Program-made: the position numbers and the translations under genes | In this document: piece after piece, positions 1-8,697 of the stretch | Layout: every line of letters begins with the position of its first letter | Numbering within the stretch: the first letter of the stretch is position 1 | Source: Pseudonocardia ammonioxydans | GTDB lineage: Bacteria; Actinomycetota; Actinomycetes; Mycobacteriales; Pseudonocardiaceae | Direction of reading: 5' to 3' | DNA length: 64,000 bases | Assembly: GCF_900115005.1 (NCBI RefSeq) | Contig: NZ_FOUY01000028.1 | Coordinates: 1-64,000 of the forward strand | Notes under the pieces: generated by a model | What the model was told of the DNA's origin: nothing | Seen by the model: the letters and a program-made list of their open reading frames with translations, nothing else | Databases searched by the model: none

Positions 1-437
1 CAGGCGTCGGTGAGTTCCTCGTCGCCGAGGTAGTCGGCGAACACCCACGCCTTCGCGCGGTCGATCTGTCCGGCCGCGAGCGCGGCGTGCACCGCCGGAA
101 GCCGCCACACCAGTGTCTCGGCCAGGTTGTGGTCGCGGGCGGCGGCGTTCTCGGTCACCGTCAACGCGGTCGCGATCTCGAGCACACACCCCGGGTCGGG
201 CTGGTCGGCCCGGGCGAGGGTGTGCGGGTCGGCGGCGGTGTCGCGGCGCCCCAGTTCGGCCAGCACCCGCAGTTCCTCGGCCTCGACGTGGGATCGCAGC
301 CGCCGCCACGCGCGCAGCAGCACCACGGTGGCGTGGTTGCTGACCTGGGTGGTGTCGAGGTCGGCCAGCAGGGCGCACAGTTGCGGGCCCGGCGGGTGTT
401 CCGCCAGGCCTGCGGGGAGTGCCACCGGCTGCTGCAT
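1..437 (-). CDS. DUF222 / 13E12-type HNH endonuclease, N-terminal part (cut by window edge)
   Basis: Reading the minus strand from the ATG at 437 gives an open frame to the window edge, about 145 residues. It contains the family-like stretches LLADLDTTQVSNHATVVLLRA, cut here to its essence (residues about 25-45), AEELRVLAELGRRDT and RLPAVHAALAAGQID, typical of the DUF222 domain that precedes a C-terminal HNH nuclease in actinobacterial 13E12-repeat proteins. The HNH part would lie left of the window, so nuclease activity cannot be judged. These genes are usually multicopy and of unknown biological role. The 13-bp target duplication of the neighbouring IS lies about 85 bp upstream of the start, so the insertion did not break this frame. 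Confidence 0.8.
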   Translation of the reverse strand, partial: MQQPVALPAGLAEHPPGPQLCALLADLDTTQVSNHATVVLLRAWRRLRSHVEAEELRVLAELGRRDTAADPHTLARADQPDPGCVLEIATALTVTENAAARDHNLAETLVWRLPAVHAALAAGQIDRAKAWVFADYLGDEELTDA

Positions 438-522
438 GTTCTCGATTCTACCGGCGGGGACCGACGGTTTCCGCAGCACAGGGATGATTCATCGAAGATG
501 TGTTCGAGCGGTCGGTGAGGCG

Positions 523-535
523 CGACGAGTGGTCG
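523..535. repeat. Left target-site duplication of the IS481-like element
   Basis: CGACGAGTGGTCG here is repeated exactly at 1360-1372, immediately outside both terminal inverted repeats. The IS481 family makes target duplications of variable length including this range, so the pair marks a genuine transposition event. Confidence 0.85.
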
Positions 536-560
536 TGTTATGTCTCAGGACATCGGTGAC
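536..560 (+). repeat. Left terminal inverted repeat of the IS481-like element
   Basis: Starts TGTTATGTCTCAGGACATCG and pairs with 1335-1359 on the other strand with two mismatches. A further copy of the inner motif follows at about 569-588. Confidence 0.85.
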
Positions 561-632
561 GCTTCTGTATCAGGAGATCGGTGACACTTCTGGTGTTCTT
601 GGTGGTGACACTTCCGCCGCGAGGATGCCGCG

Positions 633-1299
633 GTGGTTGCCCATGAACCCATCGATCCCCTTGTGCGCCTTGCGATCTCGCAGTGGCCTGACGACGCGCC
701 GCGGGGGGCGGTTTCGACGTTCTGTATCGAGCACGGCATCTCGCGTAAGTCGTGCTACGAACTGCGCAGGCGCGCTCGAGCTGAGGGGCCGGCGGCAGTG
801 CTCGAGCCCAGGTCCAGACGGCCGAGGTCGAGCCCGTCGATGCTGACCGAGCAGGTCAAGGCCCAGGCCGTTCAGGTGCGAGCCGCACTTGAGGCGTCCG
901 GACTGGACCACGGCCCGATCAGCGCCGCGTGGGAGGCGACTCCCAAGGCCACCCCACCCGAAACCGGACCGGCCCGTCTACCGGCCGCCGGCCCCCGCCG
1001 TCCGGCCCCGACCGAAGCCGCCCGCAGACCTGCCCGCCAACACGCGCGTCAGGACGGTGAGTACCGCCGGCACCATCCACGTCGACAAGGTGTCGTACAA
1101 GATCGATGTCGACCACGCGTTCCAGCAGGTCCCCATCGTCAGCGACGGCGCCCAGGCCGGAGACACGATCATCGTCACCGACCTCGACGGCGAGATCCTC
1201 GCCGAGCACGCCAGACCCGCGCCCGGCATCCGCTACGTCGGCAACGGCCGACCCCGCGGAAGACGATCGAAGCGCTCCGGAGCGTCACCGCAGTCCTGA
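633..1299 (+). pseudogene. IS481-family transposase remnant, catalytic core deleted and frame shifted
   Basis: From GTG 633 the first about 97 residues match the N-terminal helix-turn-helix part of IS481 transposases (VAHEPIDPLVRLAISQWPDD, EHGISRKSCYELRRRARAEG, LEASGLDHGPIS). After about position 924 this frame degenerates, and the family C terminus appears in another frame from about 1021 to the TGA at 1297-1299: DLPANTRVRTVSTAGTIHVD, KVSYKIDVDHAFQQV, DLDGEILAEHARPAPGIRY. The whole rve/DDE catalytic region between these parts is missing, roughly 170-200 codons against the usual length. The protein cannot be an active transposase. Confidence 0.85.
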
Positions 1300-1334
1300 C
1301 ACATCAACTGTCACCGATGTCCTGATGCGGAACT

Positions 1335-1359
1335 GTCACCCATGTCCTGAGACATCACA
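1335..1359 (-). repeat. Right terminal inverted repeat of the IS481-like element
   Basis: Reads TGTGATGTCTCAGGACATGG from the outside inward on the minus strand, matching the left end at 536-560. Further inner copies of the TCAGGACAT/GGTGACAG motif extend inward to about 1295. Confidence 0.85.
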
Positions 1360-1372
1360 CGACGAGTGGTCG
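1360..1372. repeat. Right target-site duplication of the IS481-like element
   Basis: Exact second copy of CGACGAGTGGTCG (first copy 523-535). The 224 bp from here to the next gene hold no ORF with family features; about 1486-1524 carries a short tandem repeat of AGCAATCCCGACAGA. Confidence 0.85.
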
Positions 1373-1596
1373 AGGAGACCGCCTGCCTCGACGCCGGTCG
1401 GTGGAACGCTCGTCAGGAAATGGGCGCCCGGGACTCCTGACCGCGCCGGGCGCTCTCGATGGCATCGACTGCGCTCGTAGCCCAGCCCGACAGCAGCAAT
1501 CCCGACAGAAGCAATCCCGACTCTCACAGATGAGTTCCCGGCCGTCGGAACGTCCTTCGATCGACGCCTCCGTTCCCGACGACCGCAGGAGCCCTC

Positions 1597-2229
1597 ATGT
1601 CACGCCTCCGCATCCACAACTTCGCGATCTCGCTCGACGGCTTCGGCACCGGTGAGGGCCAGAGCCACGACGCACACTTCGGCCACGCCGGGAAGAAGCT
1701 GCACGAGTGGATGTTCGCCACCCCCTGGTGGCAATCCGGTGGCAGCGGCGGGGTAGACGACGCCTTCGTCCGGCAGCACGAGACGGAGATCGGTGCCGAG
1801 ATCATGGGAGCCGGGAAGTTCGGTCATCCCGGATGGCACGAGGACCCGGCCTGGAGCGGCGCCTGGGGCCCCAACCCGCCGTTCCACACACCGGTCTTCG
1901 TACTCACCCGCCACACCCGTCGTCCGATCGAGCTGGAGGGCGGGACGACGTTCCACTTCCTCGACGCACCACCGGCCGAGGCACTCGAGGCGGCCCGCCG
2001 GGCCGCGGACGGCAGGGACGTCCGGCTCGGCGGAGGCCCCACGGTGATCCGCGACTTCCTCGCCGCGGGGCTCGTCGACCACATGCACGTCGTGGTCGTC
2101 CCGATCCTGCTCGGCCGCGGCGTACGGCTCTGGGACGGGCTGGAGGGCCTCGAGCAGGACTACGTCGTCGAGTCCACGTCCTCCCCCAGCGGCGTCACGC
2201 ACGTGACGTTCACCCGGGCCGGCAGCTGA
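1597..2229 (+). CDS. Dihydrofolate reductase-fold (RibD C-terminal domain) family protein
   Basis: The 210-residue protein is a single RibD-C/DHFR-like domain: an N-terminal beta strand with ISLDGF, the segment EIMGAGKFG, PVFVLTRHTRRPIE, the nucleotide-binding-like stretch VRLGGGPTVIRDFLAAGLVD and the C-terminal VVPILLGRGVRLWDGL. Such stand-alone proteins are presumed NAD(P)H-dependent reductases; their substrates are mostly unknown, and family members are often merely labelled deaminase/reductase. The ATG at 1597 is preceded by an AGGAG at 7-nt spacing. It stands alone, convergent with the downstream transporter whose stop lies 6 bp away. I see no regulator or pathway partner, so no specific role is assigned. 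Confidence 0.8.
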   Translation: MSRLRIHNFAISLDGFGTGEGQSHDAHFGHAGKKLHEWMFATPWWQSGGSGGVDDAFVRQHETEIGAEIMGAGKFGHPGWHEDPAWSGAWGPNPPFHTPVFVLTRHTRRPIELEGGTTFHFLDAPPAEALEAARRAADGRDVRLGGGPTVIRDFLAAGLVDHMHVVVVPILLGRGVRLWDGLEGLEQDYVVESTSSPSGVTHVTFTRAGS

Positions 2230-2235
2230 ACGGAC

Positions 2236-3687
2236 TCACGGGGCGGGCGCCCCGCTCCGAACGCGGCGCCGCGACAGGCCCGACGCCACGCCGATGGCCG
2301 GCACCACGACCGCGGCGATGACCAGCAGCGCGTCGGAGTACATCGTCGCCTCCCCGATGTCGTGCCACGGGTTCCACCCCACGGCCGCCGTATCGGCACG
2401 GGCCGACAGCACCGCACCGATCACCGCCGCGCCCGTGCCACCACCGAGGAAGAACGCGCCCTGGTAGATGCCCAGCCCGACCCCCGCGTCGCGCTCACCG
2501 ACCACGGCCGAGACCTCGTTGATCAGTGGCGCGGTGATCATGGCCAGTGCCAGCCCCAGCAGGAACGTGACGGCGCCGATCACGATCGCCGACCCGCCCG
2601 CGACCGTCGACAGCACGACCACCGTGACGAGCAGCACCGACAACCCGCCCACGACGGGCAGCCGCGTCCCGATGCGGTCGGAGAGCCGTCCGAACAACGC
2701 GGAGAGCAGGGCCACGGCGACCGCACCGGGCATCAGGACCAGCCCCACCCGGGCCGGGTCGAGCCCGTTCACGGTCCCGACCAGCTGCGGGATGAGCAGG
2801 ACGACGCCCAGGTAGCAGAACAGCGTCAGGAAGCCGACGACAGCCGTCGTGACGAACCGCCGGTTCCGGAACAGTGACGGCGGCGCGAACGGCACCCGGG
2901 CCGTCCGGATCCGTACCGTGAAGCCCACGGCGAACGCTGCTGCGAGCAGGCAGCTCCCCCACGGTGCCGGGCTCCCGAACCCGGCCCGCTCGCCCTGGGT
3001 CACCCCGAACAGGGCCAACGCCGCCGCGGCGCCCAGGAGCACCCCACCGGGCAGGTCGAGATCGCGCCAACCACCGTGGACCGCGGCGTCGCGACCGGGC
3101 AGCATCCGCGCGGCGAGCACCAGGATCGGGACGGTCAGGAGCGCAGCCCCCAGGAACGGGGCGGGCCAGCCGGCGAGGAACGCCACGAGCCCGCCGAGGA
3201 CCGGGCCCAGCGCCTGCCCGACGCCGACACCGGTGCCGATCAGGCCGAAGGCCAGGCCGCGGCGCCCCGGCGGGAGCACCCGGGCCACGGTGACCGAGGC
3301 CAGCGCGGGCACGGCCGAGCCGCCGATGCCCTGCAGCACCCGGGCGACGAGCAACATCGGCAGCCCGCCGGACAGCGCGGCCAGAGCCGACCCGGCGGCG
3401 AACACCGCGAGACCGGCACAGAACACCCAGCGGATGCCGAACACGTCCGAGACCCGCCCGTAGAGGGGCGTGCCGACCGCGAACGCCAGCGAGAAGCCGG
3501 TCACCACCCAGCTCGCGGCGGCGGCCGAGGCGGCGAAGTCCCGCTGGATGTCCGGCAGCAGCACGATGACCATGCTGTTGTTGATCACCGTGACGGTCAC
3601 CGCGGTGACCAGTACGGCGAGGAGCACCCCGACCCGGGCCGTCGCCGGCGCCTCCGGGGGCGGTTCGTGGTCACCGTGCACGCTCAT
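2236..3687 (-). CDS. DHA2-type MFS drug/metabolite efflux transporter (14 TM)
   Basis: The protein has 483 residues, mostly hydrophobic, with about 14 predicted membrane segments, the count expected of the DHA2 (drug:H+ antiporter-2) group. It shows the loop 2-3 motif GRVSDVFGIRWVF and the antiporter motif C version GLIGTGVGVGQALGPVLGG in TM5. Proteins of this type expel amphipathic drugs, dyes or self-made metabolites using the proton gradient across the cytoplasmic membrane. The ATG at 3687 follows GAGGGGG at 3 nt. The adjacent symporter gene ends 64 bp upstream on the same strand, so the two may be cotranscribed, but their functions do not obviously connect. Substrate unknown. Confidence 0.88.
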   Translation of the reverse strand: MSVHGDHEPPPEAPATARVGVLLAVLVTAVTVTVINNSMVIVLLPDIQRDFAASAAAASWVVTGFSLAFAVGTPLYGRVSDVFGIRWVFCAGLAVFAAGSALAALSGGLPMLLVARVLQGIGGSAVPALASVTVARVLPPGRRGLAFGLIGTGVGVGQALGPVLGGLVAFLAGWPAPFLGAALLTVPILVLAARMLPGRDAAVHGGWRDLDLPGGVLLGAAAALALFGVTQGERAGFGSPAPWGSCLLAAAFAVGFTVRIRTARVPFAPPSLFRNRRFVTTAVVGFLTLFCYLGVVLLIPQLVGTVNGLDPARVGLVLMPGAVAVALLSALFGRLSDRIGTRLPVVGGLSVLLVTVVVLSTVAGGSAIVIGAVTFLLGLALAMITAPLINEVSAVVGERDAGVGLGIYQGAFFLGGGTGAAVIGAVLSARADTAAVGWNPWHDIGEATMYSDALLVIAAVVVPAIGVASGLSRRRVRSGAPAP

Positions 3688-3751
3688 GCTCCCCCTCGTC
3701 TCCGGGAGCAGAGTGCCCCTCGAGCCGCCACTCTGCGAGCTCGAGCCGACT

Positions 3752-5110
3752 TCAGGTCAAGGACGACCCGGGCCGGTCTGCGGCCGAACCGCCGCCGACC
3801 GGCTCCGGCTCCGGCTCCTCGGACGAGGTCTCCGCGCCGTCCCGGTCGAGCAGCCCTTCCTGCCGGGCGACGAGCACGGGCACGGTGATCTGCCCGCCCA
3901 CGTTGGTGGCGGTCCGCATCATGTCCATGATCGGGTCGATACCGATGATCAGCGCGATCCCGGCGGCGATCGCCTCCGGCGGCAGCCCGACGGCGGCCAG
4001 GGTCAGTGTCAGCATGGTGAACCAGCCGGTCGTCCCGGCCGTGGCGAGCGCCCCGAACACCGCGACCGCGACGATCACCAGGTACTGCCACACCGCCAGC
4101 GGTGTGCCCGAGACGTGCGCGATGAAGATCGTGGCCAGGGCCGGGTAGACGGCTGCGCACCCGTCCATCTTGGTCGTCGTGGCCAGCGGCACGGCGAAAC
4201 CGGCGTAGTTCCGGTCCACGCCCAGGTCGATCGTGGCCTGCCGGGACAGCGGCAGCGCCGCCCCCGAGGAGCGGGACACGAACGCGAACTGCAGAACCGG
4301 CCAGGTCACCGAGAAGAACCGCCGCGGCCCGATGCCGGCCACGACGCGCAACAGCAGCGGGTAGACACCGAACAGGACGATGGCGCAGCCGAGGTAGACG
4401 GTGACGAGCAGGCCGAGCAGCGAGCCGACGAAGTCGCTGCCGTAGGTGGCGAACGCGTTGCCGATCAGGCCGAGCACGCCGATCGGGGCGAGCAGCACGA
4501 TCCAACCGATGATCTTCAGGACGATCTCGAAGGCGGACCGGGAGAACGCGACGAACGGCTCGGCCTTCTCCCGCAGCGCGTACGCGGCGGCGCCGATCAG
4601 CAACGCCGACACCACCACCGGGAGCACCTCGTTCCCGGCGAACGCGGCGATCGGGTTGTCCGGGATCAGCCCGGACAGCAGTGCCTGCCACGAGCCGGGC
4701 GTGCGCTCGCCGACCTCGGCGAGGTCGTCCGGGTCGGCGGTCAGCGTGACGCCCGCACCCGGCTGCCCGACCAGCCCGATTGCCAGTCCGATCAGGACGG
4801 CGATCAACGACGTCCCGGCGAACCAGGCGACGGTCCGGCCGCCGAGCCGGGCGGCGGCGCGCCCGCCACCGAGGTCGTGCAGGCCGACGATCCCGACCAC
4901 GATGGCCAGGAAGACCAGCGGCACGACGGTGAACTGGAGCAGCCCGGTGAACAGGCTGCCGATGGTGTCCAGTGTGGTCGCGAGCCCGTCCGAGCCGGTG
5001 ATCCGGGCGGTCAGCCCGAGCAGTGCACCGAGGACGAGGCCGGTGAGGGTGAGGACGGCGAACACGCGCGGCGTGCGCCAGGCGCGCGCCGCGCGGACGA
5101 GGAGGGACAC
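3752..5110 (-). CDS. Dicarboxylate/amino acid:cation symporter (DAACS family)
   Basis: The 452-residue membrane protein matches the GltP/DctA family. The diagnostic pieces are the serine-rich re-entrant loop SRSSGAALPLS, the second hairpin region ATTTKMDGCAAVYPA (equivalent to the NMDGT motif) and the TM8 segment DPIMDMMRTATNVGG, where the Arg and the conserved Asn sit in the substrate site. The family takes up glutamate, aspartate or C4-dicarboxylates with Na+ or H+ and acts as a trimer in the cytoplasmic membrane. GTG 5110 is preceded by AAGGAG. The usual Asp of the family after TNVGG is Gln here (TNVGGQ), so substrate preference may differ. A highly charged, acidic C-terminal tail follows. 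Confidence 0.88.
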   Translation of the reverse strand: MSLLVRAARAWRTPRVFAVLTLTGLVLGALLGLTARITGSDGLATTLDTIGSLFTGLLQFTVVPLVFLAIVVGIVGLHDLGGGRAAARLGGRTVAWFAGTSLIAVLIGLAIGLVGQPGAGVTLTADPDDLAEVGERTPGSWQALLSGLIPDNPIAAFAGNEVLPVVVSALLIGAAAYALREKAEPFVAFSRSAFEIVLKIIGWIVLLAPIGVLGLIGNAFATYGSDFVGSLLGLLVTVYLGCAIVLFGVYPLLLRVVAGIGPRRFFSVTWPVLQFAFVSRSSGAALPLSRQATIDLGVDRNYAGFAVPLATTTKMDGCAAVYPALATIFIAHVSGTPLAVWQYLVIVAVAVFGALATAGTTGWFTMLTLTLAAVGLPPEAIAAGIALIIGIDPIMDMMRTATNVGGQITVPVLVARQEGLLDRDGAETSSEEPEPEPVGGGSAADRPGSSLT

Positions 5111-5273
5111 GGGAGGCTCCTTGGTCGGAGAGATGCGGTTGCCGGGGACCCGTCCCGCATCAACCCGTCACCACCCGCCGGCACAGGTCGATCACCCGGC
5201 GTCGTACCAGCAGCAGACCACTCCCCCGCACGTGTGCGTCCAACACCGGTACCGCCCGAAGTCTTCCCGGGCC

Positions 5274-6230
5274 TCAGGGCGTCGCGCGGGGAAAGCCCTC
5301 CAACGCCGCGATCCTGGTCAGCACGTTCAACCGGTCCGGACGGGCGACGCCGGGGTCGAGCTGCTGGTACACGTTGAGCACGTTCTGCGCGAGCCGGCCG
5401 GACTCGGGCAGGTCCGCGAACCTCCCCAGCTCGATGGTGGCGATCGCCTCGTCGACGTCGAGACCGTCGTCGTAGCGCTTGCGGGCCTCGGCCTCGACGA
5501 ACACCAGGTACTCGCGCATGACGGCGACCTCGGCCTTGCCACTGACCGGGCCGTGACCGGGTACGACGGTTGTCACGTCCATGTCCAGGATCAGGTCGAG
5601 CGCCGCGACCCACCGTTCGATCGGCCCGGCCCACGCGATCGGTGTGCCACCGACGAACACGATGTCGCCGGCATAGAGCAGCCTCGCGTCCGGGACGTGC
5701 ACGAGCGCGTCCCCGGGGGTGTGCGCCGGTCCGACCTGGATCAGCCGTACCTCGCGCCCACCGACGTCGACACTCTCCTCACCGGTGAATGTCCGGTCCG
5801 GGCCGGTCGCGGTGATGCCCTCCAGCTCGAAGGGCCCGAAGACGTGCCGGGCGAAGTCCCCGAGGGTCCCGGGCATGCGCTTGGTGGCGGTGACGGCGTC
5901 GGCCGCCTCCTGGGTCATCAGTTCGGCCGCCGCCTCGGAGGCCACGATCTCCACACCCCGCGCGGCGATCAGCTCGTTGCCGAACGTGTGGTCCGGATCG
6001 GAGTGGGTGTTGACGAGGGTCCGGAGTGGATGGTCGGCGACGACCGGTCCGAACCCGTCGAGCATCTCGCGGGTCAGTGCGAGATCGAACAGCGTGTCGA
6101 CCAGGAGTGAGGTTCCGGACCCGGTGATCAGACCGGAGTTGCTCCAGCCCCAGCTGCCGTCCGGCTGCAGCCAGGCATGGCATCCCTGCCCGAGATCGTG
6201 GAGTCCCTTGCGGTAGTCGAGCGTGCTCAC
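5274..6230 (-). CDS. Metallo-beta-lactamase-fold hydrolase
   Basis: Taken from GTG 6230 (AGGGGAC six nt upstream), the protein has 318 residues; an upstream in-frame extension would overlap the previous gene and lacks family similarity. The MBL fold is indicated by VNTHSDPDHTFGNELI, by VGPAHTPGDALVHVPDARLL followed by YAGD, and by VVPGHGPVSG. The first zinc motif reads HSDPDH, so the second canonical His of HxHxDH is Asp; this variant occurs in part of the superfamily and may change metal use. The gene closes an operon with an FAH hydrolase, an MFS carrier and an M20 amidohydrolase, which suggests hydrolysis of an ester, lactone or thioester intermediate in the same catabolic path. Substrate unknown. 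Confidence 0.82.
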   Translation of the reverse strand: MSTLDYRKGLHDLGQGCHAWLQPDGSWGWSNSGLITGSGTSLLVDTLFDLALTREMLDGFGPVVADHPLRTLVNTHSDPDHTFGNELIAARGVEIVASEAAAELMTQEAADAVTATKRMPGTLGDFARHVFGPFELEGITATGPDRTFTGEESVDVGGREVRLIQVGPAHTPGDALVHVPDARLLYAGDIVFVGGTPIAWAGPIERWVAALDLILDMDVTTVVPGHGPVSGKAEVAVMREYLVFVEAEARKRYDDGLDVDEAIATIELGRFADLPESGRLAQNVLNVYQQLDPGVARPDRLNVLTRIAALEGFPRATP

Positions 6231-6241
6231 GTCGTCCCCTG

Positions 6242-7201
6242 TCAGGCGGTGCTCGCGGGCTCGCCGGCACGGGCGCGGAGCGGGATCGGCGGGGAGGCCG
6301 CGCGCACGGTCTGCTCGGTCGAGCCGATGCCCGACGCGTGCAGGGACACGACGTCGCCCGGCTTCAGCCAGCGGGCGTAGTCGAGGAGGTCGGGGGTGTC
6401 GACGTGTTCGAGCAGGCAACCGCCGGGCACGGTGCCCGAACCGATCACGTCGCCCGGCCGCAGCTCCGTTCCGCGGGACAGGTAGGCCAGGAGCTCACCG
6501 AACGTCCAGTCCATCCGGTCGAGGGTGCCGCGCGCGATCTCGGTCCCGTTGACGTCGGCGGACAGCTCCAGATCCAGCCGCCCGTCCCGCCGGTAGGGCT
6601 CGAGCTCGTCGACCGTGACCAGCGCGGGGCCGAGCGTGATTGCGCCGTCCTTGCTCTTGCCCATGCCAATGCCCTGCGCCATGTCGAGCTGCTGCAGGTC
6701 CCGTGCGCTCCAGTCGTTGTAGAGCGTGTAGCCGACGATGTGGGACTCGGCCCGGTCGGGATGCAGGTCCCGTCCGGGCCACCCGACCACGGCGCCGAGC
6801 TCGAGCTCCAGGTCGAACGCCGTGGAACCGGGCGAGATCGCGACGTCGTCGTACGGCCCCACGATCGCGGCCGGGCTGGCGAAGTAGAAGGCGGGGGCCT
6901 GGGACCAGACCGCAGGAAGTTCGCCCGGCGTCCCCATCGCGCGCCGGCAGCCACGCAGGTGGTCGAGGAAGCACAGGCCGTCGCGGACCGACGGTGGACG
7001 CGGGACCGGGGCGAGCAGGCGCACCTCCGAGATCGGCCGGACCTCGGCCGGTTCCCGCCGGGCGGACTCCCCGGCCTCGGTCAGCCCGCCGCTCTCCAGC
7101 AGGGACAGGACCGTCACCGCGGGTGGGAGTCCGCGTACGTGCTCACCGTCGAGCACACCGGCCCGCGGCCCGGCGCCGGCGTCATAGGTCACCCATTTCA
7201 T
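6242..7201 (-). CDS. Fumarylacetoacetate hydrolase (FAH) family protein
   Basis: From ATG 7201 (AGGAG five-six nt upstream) the product has 319 residues, the typical length of FAH-superfamily hydrolases/decarboxylases. It shows the metal-binding acidic cluster FDLELELGAVVG, then GYTLYNDWSARDLQ, GKSKDGAITLGPALVT, the basic-substrate loop region GDVIGSGTVPGGCLLEH and a C-terminal KPGDVVSLHASGIGS. Members cleave C-C bonds of beta-diketone acids or decarboxylate or hydrate dienoates, often at the end of aromatic ring degradation. It lies 11 bp upstream of the MBL gene, and 140 bp downstream of the MFS stop; that 140-bp gap shows no gene. Exact substrate cannot be named. Confidence 0.87.
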   Translation of the reverse strand: MKWVTYDAGAGPRAGVLDGEHVRGLPPAVTVLSLLESGGLTEAGESARREPAEVRPISEVRLLAPVPRPPSVRDGLCFLDHLRGCRRAMGTPGELPAVWSQAPAFYFASPAAIVGPYDDVAISPGSTAFDLELELGAVVGWPGRDLHPDRAESHIVGYTLYNDWSARDLQQLDMAQGIGMGKSKDGAITLGPALVTVDELEPYRRDGRLDLELSADVNGTEIARGTLDRMDWTFGELLAYLSRGTELRPGDVIGSGTVPGGCLLEHVDTPDLLDYARWLKPGDVVSLHASGIGSTEQTVRAASPPIPLRARAGEPASTA

Positions 7202-7341
7202 CCAGGACTCCTGTCTCTCGCTCCGACCGGCCGCGTCCGGAGCAGGTGCAGATGCGTGAGCCAGGGAATCTTTCTGGCCCTTCCGGTGTCCAGCCGTTTG
7301 ACCGCTTGAAGTCCCGCCCGAGTGCCTCCCGTCCGCCTCTC

Positions 7342-8697
7342 TCAGCGCGGGGGCGACACCTCGGTGGCCGCCGCGCCCTGTTCCCCGGCCGGCTCCACCC
7401 CGGCGGAGGCGAGATCGATCCCCTTCGTCTCCGGCAACAGGTACACCGTCACCCCGGACAGGAGCAGCAGCACGACGGCGTAGCCCAGGAACAGCCCCGG
7501 CCGGCCCATCTCGGCGAACAGCGTCTGCAGGTAGGGCGCGGTCCCGCCGAACAGGGCGACCGAGATCGAGTACGGCACGCCGAGCCCGGCGGCGCGGATC
7601 CCGGTCGGGAACATCTCGGCGTAGAGCGCGGGCGCGATCGCGCAGGCGGCGCCGACGAGCGCGAGCGCGAGGGTCATCGCGAGGAACAGCGACCAGCCGT
7701 CGTGGATCATCGCGTCCAGCGGGAACAGCAGCACGACCAGCAGCGCGCCCGGGACCAGCAACGTCCGGCGACGGCCGAACCGGTCGGAGGCCGCGCCCCA
7801 CGCCGGAAGGATCACCATGAAGATCGCCAGCGCGCCGGCACCCGCCCAGAGTGCTGCCGCCGGGGCGACCCCGCGGGAGTTGATGGCATATGCCGGGGCG
7901 GCGACCGACCAGACGTAGTAGACGACGGTCATGCCGCTGGTCAGGAACACCACGCGGGCCAGGGCCTTCGGCCGGGCCAGCACCTGGCGCAGCAGCGACG
8001 GCGCCGGGCCGGTGCCGGTGGCCGTGCGGGTGGCCTCGTCGTCGGTGTAGGTGTCGGACTCGCGCATCCGCAGCCGCATGACCAGGGCGTACAGCCCGAA
8101 CAGGCCCCCGAGCACGAACGGGACCCGCCAGCCGAAGGACGCCATCTGCTCGGCCGTCAGCACGCTGCTGAGCACCGCACCGAGCACGGTTCCGGCCAGG
8201 ATCCCGGCGGTCCCGGAGAAGTAGATCAGGCTCGACCACAGGCCCCGGCGCTGCCGCGGCGCCATCTCGGCCAGGTAGGTCTGGGCGGCCGGGAGCTCGC
8301 CACCGTGGGCCAGTCCCTGGGCGAGCCGGGCGAGCACCAGGATCAGCGGCGCAGCGATCCCGATCACGGCGTGTGTCGGCGTCAGCCCGATGACCAGGCT
8401 GCCGACCGCGGCCGTCGCCACGCACAGTGCCATCGAGAGCTTCCGGCCGCGCCGGTCGGCGATCCAGCCGAAGACCAGACCGCCGAACGGCCGCGCCACG
8501 AAACCGACGGCGAACACGGCGAGCGCGCTCAGCAGGGCGGTGCCCGCGTCGTCACCGGCGAAGAACTGCGGCGCGAAGAACGCCGAGAACGTCGCGTAGA
8601 CGTTCCAGTCGAACCACTCCATCGCGTTGCCGGTGCCGATCCCGAGGATCGTCCGGCGCTTCTCGGTACGGGCGTCGGCCCGCTCGGTGCTGCTCAT
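7342..8697 (-). CDS. MHS-family MFS transporter (metabolite:H+ symporter)
   Basis: The 451-residue protein has twelve predicted membrane segments and the marks of the MHS group (ProP/KgtP/ShiA-like): NAMEWFDWNVYATFSAFF at the first helix, GFVARPFGGLVFGWIADR and RRGRKLS in loop 2-3, GLAHGGELPAAQTYLAEM in TM5 region, and PTGIRAAGLGVPYSI in the second half. MHS carriers import organic acids, aromatic acids, betaines or osmolytes with protons. The ATG at 8697 overlaps the TGA of the amidohydrolase gene by four bases, so translation is coupled; import of the substrate of the M20 enzyme or of its product is the natural inference. Confidence 0.88.
   Translation of the reverse strand: MSSTERADARTEKRRTILGIGTGNAMEWFDWNVYATFSAFFAPQFFAGDDAGTALLSALAVFAVGFVARPFGGLVFGWIADRRGRKLSMALCVATAAVGSLVIGLTPTHAVIGIAAPLILVLARLAQGLAHGGELPAAQTYLAEMAPRQRRGLWSSLIYFSGTAGILAGTVLGAVLSSVLTAEQMASFGWRVPFVLGGLFGLYALVMRLRMRESDTYTDDEATRTATGTGPAPSLLRQVLARPKALARVVFLTSGMTVVYYVWSVAAPAYAINSRGVAPAAALWAGAGALAIFMVILPAWGAASDRFGRRRTLLVPGALLVVLLFPLDAMIHDGWSLFLAMTLALALVGAACAIAPALYAEMFPTGIRAAGLGVPYSISVALFGGTAPYLQTLFAEMGRPGLFLGYAVVLLLLSGVTVYLLPETKGIDLASAGVEPAGEQGAAATEVSPPR

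Larger units (their letters stand above)
536..1359. mobile_element. Internally deleted IS481-family insertion sequence (824 bp)
   Basis: The element is bounded by 25-bp terminal inverted repeats (536-560 and 1335-1359, 23 of 25 positions identical) beginning TGTTATGTCTCAGGACATCG and TGTGATGTCTCAGGACATGG, and by a 13-bp direct repeat. Inside each end the motif TCAGGANATCGGTGACA recurs two or three times at roughly 25-bp spacing, which fits tandem transposase-binding sites. Full-length members of the family are about 1.0-1.3 kb with one transposase of about 310-340 codons; here the middle of the transposase is gone, leaving a non-autonomous derivative that keeps both ends and could still be moved by a transposase supplied in trans. 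Confidence 0.88.

Noticed and set aside
536..1359. An active IS481 transposase
   Set aside because: The N- and C-terminal parts are in different frames and the DDE core is absent.
3470..5377. Open frame of about 635 codons on the plus strand across the MFS and symporter genes
   Set aside because: It is antisense to two clear membrane proteins and codes for Arg/Gly/Asp/Gln-rich low-complexity protein, a usual by-product of high GC.
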